From: Cyanophora paradoxa
Lineage: Eukaryota; Glaucocystophyceae; Cyanophorales; Cyanophoraceae
DNA: 64,000 nt
Assembly: GCA_004431415.1 (NCBI GenBank)
Contig: QPMI01000395.1
Coordinates: 186,001 to 250,000 of the forward strand
Direction: 5' to 3'
How positions within the stretch are numbered: the first letter of the stretch is position 1; each line of letters opens with the position of its first letter. The translations under genes and the position numbers were made by a program. Below, piece by piece: positions 56,501-64,000 of the stretch. The notes beneath the pieces were generated by a model. That model did not search any database and was not told where the DNA came from. It worked only from the letters and a program-made list of their open reading frames with translations.

Positions 56501-59388
56501 CTCCGGTGCGGCCGCTGAGGCGCCTCCGCCTCCTCGCGCCACTGGTTTGGCTGCCCGCCGAACGGGTGCGGCAGCGGCTCGAGCAGCGCCTCCTCCACCG
56601 GCGCGAAGTCCGCCAGCCTCGGGTCCTGCCCTCGCCCTCAGCTAAGCTCTCCAATGCCTCTTTAGAAGGCGGCGCCGCCGCACCTTGGCGAGGGCCGCGT
56701 CGACGAGGTCGCGGGCGGGGCCCTCGTGGAGGACCCAGAAGTCGCGGGGCGCGAGGACCGCGAAGCGTGGGGCCGCCCGCAGCGGGCGCTGCTTCCCCAG
56801 CACGTCGTCCACGTCCCCCGCCGCCTTCTCCGTCTGCATACGCTTCGAAGTCAACGTCTTTCTAATCAGGATAGACGAGGGAGCGAGGCGCGCGCACCTG
56901 GCCCCACCACGCGACCCCGACCTGCACGTCCCTGCGCCGCGCGGCCATCAGCGGATCGGAGACGGGGCGGGCGGAGACGACAAGGCCGCGCGCCCCAAGG
57001 AGCCCAGGATGTGGAAGGTCTTGAGGGCGCGCTCGGCCACGTCGCTGTTGGAGACGGCGCCGGCGTCGGGGCAGTAGATCACCTGCGCGGGCCGACTTGA
57101 GCGCTTTCATGAGAGATCGAGTTCGCGCGGGGCGCGCCAGCCTCGTCCCGAGGCGCTGGATGCAGTCGCGGAGCAGCAGCTCCGAGCTCGCGAAGTCGCC
57201 CCCCGAGCCGCTGCCGGGAGGGGGAAAGGAATGAGACGAGGCTTGATCTAGAAAGACGAAGATCTAGGTCTTGAGCGCACATCCCCGCGCCGATGACGGC
57301 GAGCCCCGTGTTCGCGCAGACGACCAGAGGCTGCGATGCGCGGTTGGGCGATGCGAATGTAGGACGGGAGGGCTCCTAGCGACCTTCAGGCCGCCCTCGG
57401 TGAGGAGGAGGGCGTGGCGCGTCGTTCGCGCCGGGTCCTTCGGGCGCCACACGAATAGCGGGATCTGCCCGCTCCGCAGCTGCGCGCGCCCCGGTCGCGT
57501 TTATCTTTCCCGGGAAAGTGGGGCGGGGCGCGGGCTTCGGACCTGGTGGAAGGGCGTGCGGCGGGTGCTCCCGGGGGTCCAGTACCGGCAGATGCCGAAG
57601 CCCGGACGGGTCTTGACGATCGCTGGCGCAGAGGGACTCAGCCAGAGGGGAGGAAAGAGCTCGAGCTCAGCTCGGGCCGAGCAGGCGCGCGCGCGCGTAC
57701 CCATGGTGATGCGCTCGTCGATGTCGACGGCGGGCACGAAGAGGCCCGGCGGCCCCGCCAGCAGCGACTCCGGCACGTGGTTCTCGACGCTGGGGTCGCA
57801 CTCGCGGACCAGGAGCTCGTTCCCGGCGGCGTCCGCCGGCTTGACGCCGGGGAGGCGGACGTCCGGCGGCGTCTCCCGGAACTTGTCCTTCTTGAACTGG
57901 CCGCAAGCGGGCTTAGTCGCGCGGCGGAGAAGGTCGAGCGCGAACGGACGCGGCCGCTGCGCGCACGCGGTAGGGGTCCCAGGTGCAGACGTACTCGCCG
58001 CCGACGATGCGCTCCAGGAGCCGCCTGCAGACGCCGCGCGCCTTGAGCTCGTTGCGCTCGTCGATCTGGAGCCTCCCGGACATCGCCAGCGTCGGCAGGA
58101 TGCGGTGGACGTACTGCCGGGGTGAAGGCGGAGGTCAGGCCGGGCGGGCTGGCCGGCCGGCGCGCGGCGCTTAGAGGCTGCCGGGACCCACCTGGTGGTG
58201 CCGGGTGTCCTCGTCTAGCATATCTTCGGGGTTCGGGCTGGAGATGAGCTGGAAGTGCAGCTCGCCTGCGGGAAAGGAACCTCAGCGGCTCCGAGGCGCG
58301 CGCCGAGGAGCGCTGCGCGGGGCCGGCGCGCGCACCGTGGACGTTTCTGGAGAAGACGGGCACGGCGCCCGCCCGCCCCTCGAGCGCGGCCAGGTCCGGC
58401 ACGTCGCCCCAGCGCCGCCAGAGGTCCCGCATATCGCTCCGGCAGACCTCCGAGAGCTGCGGCGTCACTGGCGGGCCCGTCGGCCGCGCCGCAGCGGTCA
58501 GCGAGCACCGGCGCGGACTGCAGAGGTAGGGCGGCGGCGCACGAGAGGTCGAGAGGCTGCGGCAATCGCGGTCGCGGCAGGTTAGGATGGCGCGTGGGCT
58601 GTCTCCGAGACAGACGATGACGCGATACTCCAGCGTCTGCGCGCCGGCGTATACGTACGCGTCGTACGTCGCGCCGCATGAAAGCGATGTCGGGGCGCCG
58701 CGTTCTAGATCTCGGACCTTGTGCTCGCGCCCCCTCAGGAAGCATCGCGCGTGCGGCAGAGGGTAGAAGTTGATGAAGAACTGTCGCAGTGTCAGCGCAA
58801 GCGCATGCGTCGCGCCCAGATCTAGAGGTGCATTGCACGCGCACCTTCTTCTCCTTGAAGACGGCGCTGCAGCTGCGGAACTGCACGTTGTCGCGCTCGT
58901 TGTGGGCGTCCAAGGCCAGCCCGTCCAGCTGCCGGATCGCCGCGATGGCGTCCGCCGCGTTGTTCGCCAGATTCCACTGCGGGCGATGCGATGTGAGAAA
59001 TAAGCATACAGGGCCGCGTGCGATTGCGTGCGATTGCGTGCGCGAGGCACAGAACTCTAGATCTCCGGTCATCCATGGTCCGCACCAGGTTGCGAATGAA
59101 CCACTCGGGCAGCGTAGACGAGAGGCATATGCGTGGCTCGCTGATCTCGCTGGACTCTTCCTCCGCCGCGGCGGGCGCGGCTGCGGCCGGTTGCGGCTCG
59201 AAGAACGAGCTGTAATCGACCGGCGGCGGCGGCGGCGGCGGCGCATACGCGACATCGAGCAGCTCCGCTCTGACGTATTCGACGACATCCTCGACGCGGC
59301 GCCGAGGCTCCCGCCGACGCGGCTGCGGCATCTTTGGGGGTACAGTCAACTCAAACTTCAGTCCAAACTTCGGTCGAGTGGGAATCAT
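50586..59388 (-). CDS. Dicer-like protein: PAZ plus two RNase III domains, long N-terminal extension
   Basis: Dicers cut double-stranded RNA into small RNAs for Argonaute. A platform/PAZ region is seen at about 53790-53050 (RARFYYS joined to VVEVSQKTTEDAVPFF, then KYEAEGGGMPRLLARRQPLL and LLAPEHCAAETGV). RNase IIIa follows: ALTHSSATGGEAGSNERLEQ spliced to VGDALLALCVRWAL, then LVSDAVEALLG spliced to AAVALEYGPGALRAFV. RNase IIIb begins LGYAFSDERLLAT, spliced to ALFGSGSAAGLRLAWLGEAALAA, then SEVFAALLGALALDAD. RNase IIIa keeps its acidic residues; IIIb does not. No dsRNA-binding domain is evident before the stop at 50586. Upstream is a ~450-residue Pro/Ala-rich region (55249-56620), joined in phase through a short intron (AALAK/DPRLADFAPVEEALLEPL) to a further unrecognised part reaching 59388 or 59331. 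No DExD/H helicase motifs were found there. A separate gene at 56.6-59.4 kb remains possible. Confidence 0.7.
51427..51560. repeat. AAGGAAAGT-rich tandem repeats in Dicer intron
   Basis: TAAGGAAAGTTTAGGTACGG occurs twice (near 51427 and 51470), followed by GGAAGGAAAG runs. The intron also holds GTGGAGCTGCCCGATCT near 51454, a near copy of the adjacent exon edge at 51369. Confidence 0.75.
52285..52374. repeat. Perfect 45-bp tandem duplication in Dicer intron
   Basis: The 45-bp unit GCATTAAGGCATCAGAAGAA... occurs at 52285-52329 and again at 52330-52374, apparently identical. It lies in an intron of the RNase IIIa-encoding region. Confidence 0.85.
53468..53563. repeat. AAGCTT/CTTAAG palindromic microsatellite in Dicer intron
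   Basis: Alternating CTTAAG and AAGCTT words run for nearly 100 bp with two interruptions (GCGTTAA). Each unit is self-complementary, so the RNA could fold on itself. Confidence 0.85.
54353..54376. repeat. G24 tract in Dicer intron
   Basis: 24 consecutive G on the plus strand, i.e. poly-C in the sense (minus) strand ahead of an acceptor-like region. Confidence 0.85.
59332..59388. promoter_or_regulatory. Head-to-head start region of Dicer-like and Argonaute genes
   Basis: The Argonaute ATG (59387, plus) and the outer possible ATG of the Dicer-like gene (59388, minus) overlap within TCATGA. If the Dicer-like gene starts at its next Met (59331), the gap is about 55 bp. Either way the transcripts must start inside each other's 5' region or share a bidirectional promoter. 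Confidence 0.5.
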
Positions 59389-62300
59389 GACAGGAGCGGG
59401 CAAGCGCCCGTCCGGGAAGTCGGCAATGCGTGCGCGACCGCCATCCGCGCCGTCGCAACCCCCGGCGGACGGGAGCTCAGCGGACGGGACGGCTTTCGTG
59501 TCCACTTTCCAGTTTGTCGACGTCCAGCAGCCGAGCGCCGATCCGCCCTCCCGGACGATCGCACAGTACGACATCGAGTTTTACGATTCAGACCGGGTGC
59601 GCTCGCGCGATGTGCGAGCGCGCGATGCGCGATATCGATGCCCATCGCATGCATGCGCATGGACGGATGCGCAGGAGCCGATCCTGAGCAGGAGAGTCTG
59701 CCGTGAACTTTTCAACAGCCTGCGGCAAGAAGGAAAGCTGCCCGGTGAGCTCGAACCGCTCTCCTTTCCGGAATAGCTAAGCATCGATATCGGACGCCGG
59801 GCTCGAACGCCTAGCTATGGCTATAGGCGCCTGGCCTGCTTGCCTATGGTCATGAGCTCTGTCCCGCCTGGCGGCTGCGCGTGCGCTGACCTCCTTGCTG
59901 CCGCTTGCAGAGGCCTCTGGTTTCGATGGCGGCAGCATCGTCTTCGTCAAGGGCGGCATTCCGAACGTGGAGGGCGATCCGACGCTGATTCGATTCAAAG
60001 CGGCCGTGCGGATCGGCGGCAGGCTCAGCGAGGGCGTCGTCGCGCTGACGCCGACCGCCGTTTTCGAATTCGATCCCAAAGATGAGCGCGCGAGGGCCGC
60101 ATGGGTCATCGTCCTGCGGGAGGTCAGTTTCTTTCTCGGCCGTTGAGCGCTAGCCAGCTAGGCTGCCGCTGCAGCTGGCTCAAGCTCGATGCGGCTCTCA
60201 GATGCAGCGAGCTGGCGGGCTGCACCCGCGGGGCAGGAGTGGCGTGTTCCCTGACACGGTCTCTGGCAACCAGAAGATCACGTTCAAAGACGCCTCCGGC
60301 CGGGACCGAGAAGCAGTGCGCCCCGGGCCCTTCACATTCTCGTTCCGCCGCCCTCGGCTCACGTGTACGGCATCTGCAGATCGTGATAACGGGCATCAAC
60401 ACGGTCCCGGGCCTGGTCTGCACGGCGGACGGTGGCGTGACGACGGGCTACGCGGCGGACATCGTGAGCCAGGTCGTGCGCGTGGAGACGATCCTGGACA
60501 CGCTGCTGGAGCTGCTCGAGGAGCACAGGGCGCGGAGGAGCGAGCGGCTAGTGGAGGCGTACGCTCGCCCCGAGTTCCAGAAGGTCGTGAGGCGAGAGCT
60601 GGAGGGCAAGACCTTCCTCACAGAGTGCGCGGGCGCCGTCGATCCCGCCCCCGCTCGCTCCGAGCTCGAGCTCGAGGGGCAGGCACGAGCGGGGCGGGGA
60701 CAAGCGGCGCACGATCGCGCGCATCGACTTCGCGCGGCGCCTTCGCGACACGTTCGACGAGGACCTGCCCGGCGGGGGCACGCGGGCCGTCAGCCACGAA
60801 GAGTACTTCCGCCGGGTCCGCGCCCGCCGCGGCTTCCCTGTTTCTAGATCTGTTTCTTTGTTTTTGAAGTGGTGCCGCTGATCTCTCGCGATCGCGAGCA
60901 GAAGCACCCCGACCTGGAGCTCGAGGGAGAGGACGACTCGCCCATCCTCGTCTACGAGCTTCCCCCTCGGTCCGCGCTGATCGATCGCTTGGCGCGGCTG
61001 CGCCGTGCTGATGCGCGCGCAGGACGCCAGGCGAGCGGCCGCGGGAGTGCTTCCTCCCGCCGAGCCTGGCCCGCGTGACGGGCATGTGCGCGCCGCCCCG
61101 ATTCGCTCGCCCCCCACGATCGCCGTCTGAACTGGCTTTCCAGCTACGACGGCGAGACGGAGCTGCGGCAGAAGGTCGTCGCGCTCTCCAAGGTCCGACC
61201 CGCCGAGCTGCTTCAGCTGCTGCTGCTGCTGCGGCTCGCGATCGCCGCCTCTTCTCCGAACGTTCTCACCGCGCCCCTCCCGCAGATGAAGCCGGAGGAG
61301 CGGGCGGTCAAGTGCGTCGAGTTCAGCAACAGGATCGCCGACGGCGGCGAGCGGCCCCTGGCCCCCGACTCGGCCGTCCGCAGGGCGGTCCGCCCTCGCC
61401 CTCGCCCCGCCCCGCCCCGCCCCGCCCCGCCCCGCCCAACGCCGCCTGATGGCGAGGGTGTCGGCAGCCGGCGGAGGCGTGGGGCCTGCGGCCCGTGCGG
61501 TCGCTCATGCAGGCGCAGCACGACGTGCTCCAGGTCGGCCCGGGCGTCTGCCCCGCGCGCCCCCGCTCGATTCGAACCGGATCCGCGCGCGCTCGCGCAG
61601 CCGCCGCGCATCCTCTCGGGCGGCAACACGAGCAACGACGTCGATCCCAAGACCGGTGCTCTTCCCTCCGCTCTGCTTTTCTGCCATCGCTTCGTCAGAT
61701 CAAAGCTGACTCTGCCCCAGGCTACTTCTCCTCGGCGGCGAAGAACCCGGTCTACGACCCCGTACCCCTGCTCGACTGGCTCATCGTGCACCCGCCCCCG
61801 GCGCCGGCGGACCCCCGGCGGCCCTCCTCCTCCCGTGGCCATGGCCACGGCTCCGAGGGGCCCGAGCTGGCCGACCGCCTCGCCACCCAGCTGAAGAAGG
61901 CGGCGCGGGCGGCCGGCGTCGACCTCTCCGAGCCGCGCGTCGCGCCGGCGAATCAACCCTCGCTCGCTGCGCTGCAGCGCTCCGGGGCCGTCACGGGCGC
62001 GGCGTACCTCGCTGCCCTCCGCGAGAACCTCCGGCCCTCCACACAGATCGGTGCGGCTTCATTATAACCTGTCCGCCTCTCAGAGTCTTCTTCTCACGCT
62101 TTTCAGTGTTCTTCATCCTGCCGAAGAATGCGAAGGACAGCATGTACGAGGACATCAAGGGCGGGACGATCCCGACCTGCGGGGCCGTCACGCAGTGCGT
62201 CAAGGCGGAGAGCCTGGTGCGGCCCTTCTTGCCTGCCTTCCCTCTTTTCGGTGCCGCCCCTGACGGAGGGCGCAGAGCAACCCCGGGAAGATCCTGCAGG

Positions 62301-63223
62301 TCGTCCAGGGCATCATCCGGCAGGCGCGCCGGCGCCCGGGAGATCGAAGCCGCTCGGGCCGGGCGAGCGGGGGCGGTTGATCGAGATCGGGTCGCCTGCG
62401 CAGGTCGTCTCCAAGTGCGGGGGCGAGGCTTGGCGCGCAGACCCCACGCGCACCATCGCCCCGCGCGGCCTCGGTGCGGCACTTTACTGAGCCTTAAAGC
62501 AGCTTTTAAGCTTTAAAGCGGTTTTAAAATAGCAGTTATTCAAACTTCGACTCGGACTTTACGCAGGGGACCTGTGCGTCGGGCTGGCGACGTGCCGCTC
62601 GACACGGCAGCCGGGGCACATCGTGGTCGCCGCCGTCTGCGTCGACGCCCGCACCTACAAGCAGTGCGCGCCCGCTCGCGCGCGCGCGGCCTCCATCCAG
62701 CCCGCCGCCGACGGCGCGCGCGCGTCGCAGGCTTGCGTCGGACGTGCGGAGCGTGCCGGCGGACGCGGACCGCGATCGGCGGTCGGAGGCGGCGGCGGTG
62801 GGCGAAGTCGTCGCCGCCGTCCTCTCCGACGCGGCGCTCAAGGCCGGCGCCCCGGCCGCCTCCGCCTCCGCCTCGGTGCGGGCCTTTATCTTCCGGCGGG
62901 ACGTGGACCGCCGCCGGCTGCGCGACGTCGAGCTGCCCGCCGTCCGCGCCGCCGTCGGGCGGGAGCTCCCGGGAGCCCTCCTGGGGTACGCCGTCTCCGG
63001 CAAGGCCAAGCAGCGCGCGTACTTCGTGCCGGAGGGCGCCAGCGCCGCCGACCCCCGCAACATCCGGAACCCCCCCGGTGCGGGCCTGCACGAACCCACG
63101 TACCCCCTCCCCTGCGGTCCGAATTCGCGTACCCCCCGCAGCGGGCCTCTGCGTCACGGGGGCGGGGGCCCCCGCCGACCCCGACGCCGCCTCGAGCTTC
63201 CTCGTCACCCACAGGTGGACTGT

Positions 63224-63256
<33 letters not shown>

Positions 63257-63730
63257 CCCTTCGCCGCTCACCCTCCCCAGCTCGCTGCCCGAGTCGAAGG
63301 GAACGCCCATCCTCTCCCAGTACACAGTGCGCGCGCGCGCCCGCGCGCCGCGCCCTCCCCCTTCTCAATCCATCTATCTATCCATCTTTCTCCCGTCGCC
63401 GAGGCCGACCGGACCCACCCGCCCGCCGCAGATCCTGCAGGACGAAACAGGCCTCGAGAAGAAGGCGTGGGCGCAGCTGACCCAGAACCTCTGCTGCTGC
63501 GTGCGCCGCGCCCCGCCACGCCACGCCATGCCGCGCCTCGCGGCTGACCGGCAGCTGTACCCGGGCCGCTCACCCACCGCCCTGCGACGCAGTACCCCAA
63601 CCAGCCGAAGGCAATCAACGAGCCCGGGCCGCTGCGGATGGCGCAGCGGGAGGCCGAGCAGGTCGCCTCCTGCGTCGCCTCGGACGCCCCGCCCCACCCC
63701 AACCTCCTCGAGACCCCCTTTTACCTCTAG
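59387..63730 (+). CDS. AGO: Argonaute (N, PAZ, MID and PIWI regions), multi-exon
   Basis: Argonautes bind small RNAs and silence matching transcripts. The ATG at 59387 opens exon 1 (to 59596). The N domain shows AFVSTFQFVDVQ, AQYDIEFYDSDR and, after introns, GFDGGSIVFVKGGIPNVEG. A linker/PAZ region includes RRTIARIDFARRLRDTFDED, VSHEEYFRRV and ELPP...LARVTG, followed by KMKPEERAVKCVEFSNRIAD. The MID domain has VFFILPKNAKDSMYEDIKGG and GAVTQCVKAESL. PIWI shows SNPGKILQVVQGIIRQ, KCGGEAW, VGLATCRSTRQ, FIFRRDVDRRRL, SSFLVTHRW, KGTPILSQYTV, ETGLEKKAWAQLTQNLC and INEPGPLRMAQREAEQ. The stop is at 63728-63730. At least 12 exons have GT-AG introns, many with GTGCG donors. The usual slicer Asp is Ala in VGLA, and the terminal His position appears to be Gln. 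Confidence 0.85.
61405..61437. repeat. CCCCG microsatellite in Argonaute intron
   Basis: About six CCCCG units, the strand complement of the GGGGC array at 34337-34365. Confidence 0.8.
63225..63255. repeat. C31 tract in Argonaute intron
   Basis: 31 consecutive C on the sense strand between the exon ending SSFLVTHRW and the acceptor CCCTCCCCAG. It may serve as an extreme polypyrimidine tract. Confidence 0.85.
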
Positions 63731-64000
63731 TCCGCCCTCGTTCCCGCGGTCCCGAACCCCTTCTCCCCCTACGGCCCTTTCCCGCTGCCCTCTTTCCTGC
63801 TTAGGCCCTTTAATTTCTTCAGCCCGGCCCTCTTTCGTCCCGTCTCAAGCCGCACACGGTCTTTTGAGTTTTTTCCTGTCCTGCTCTCTTAGCCTCCGGT
63901 TTTTTTTTTTGAAAATCAGTCAGATTACGTTCAGTCAATGAATCAATTGCAATACGTTTCTGAAGTCCTCTGAAGTCCGTTCCCCCTCACTTGGCCCCTC
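63731..64000. other. Downstream of Argonaute
   Basis: Pyrimidine-rich 3' UTR-like sequence with a run of T near 63900; no gene is seen before the window ends. Confidence 0.5.

Noticed and set aside
1-64000. tRNA, rRNA or riboswitch genes
   Set aside because: I saw no cloverleaf with a GTTCGA-type arm or conserved rRNA segment; a covariance search would be needed to exclude them fully.

Overview
The window is a GC-rich, intron-rich nuclear genome segment of a flagellated unicellular eukaryote, most likely a microalga. Evidence for this is the short GT-AG introns (many with GTGCG donors, at least one GC-AG), a kinesin-9 gene typical of ciliated cells, an ESCRT-III gene and RNA-interference genes. 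No marker here fixes the species. A complete, clearly AT-richer integrated DNA virus or giant transposon of the Polinton/Polinton-like-virus class interrupts this host DNA.

Region 1 (1-503) is host flank ending in the target duplication CGGAGG. Region 2 (504-27781, 27,278 bp) is the element. It has ~1.68 kb terminal inverted repeats (504-2184 and 26096-27781) and a 6-bp target-site duplication (498-503 and 27782-27787). Its left two thirds, mostly on the minus strand, encode a DD35E retrovirus-type integrase, a protein-primed family B DNA polymerase split by a one-base frame change, a primase/superfamily 3 helicase, small proteins, a FtsK/HerA-type packaging ATPase, an HNH-AP2 homing endonuclease, a probable double-jelly-roll major capsid protein and a penton-like protein. 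The right third, on the plus strand, encodes a second penton-like protein and a spike/fibre module: a 1108-residue membrane-anchored protein, a fibre with LHAVATSG repeats, a fibre with a C1q-like knob, and a small protein. A TTTCTCAGC-type motif recurs upstream of at least four genes. Two hairpin families fill the TIRs, and one also has an interior copy.

Region 3 (27788-64000) is host. In order it holds: a weakly supported RING-like gene on the minus strand whose stop lies about 29 bp from the insertion; a minisatellite; a small acidic-protein gene (+); an LRR-ankyrin gene (+); VPS2/CHMP2 (-); kinesin-9 (-), divergent from a gene for a histone-H1-like Lys/Ala/Pro-rich protein (+); a large SUEL-lectin multi-pass membrane protein resembling TRP-like proteins (+); and a Dicer-like gene (-) divergent from an Argonaute gene (+), with start codons adjacent or overlapping near 59387.

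The most notable results are the intact virus-like element with its unusual terminal architecture and spike module, and the head-to-head Argonaute/Dicer pair. In that pair the second RNase III domain and the Argonaute slicer site both appear to have lost catalytic residues. Host exon boundaries were read by eye and are approximate.
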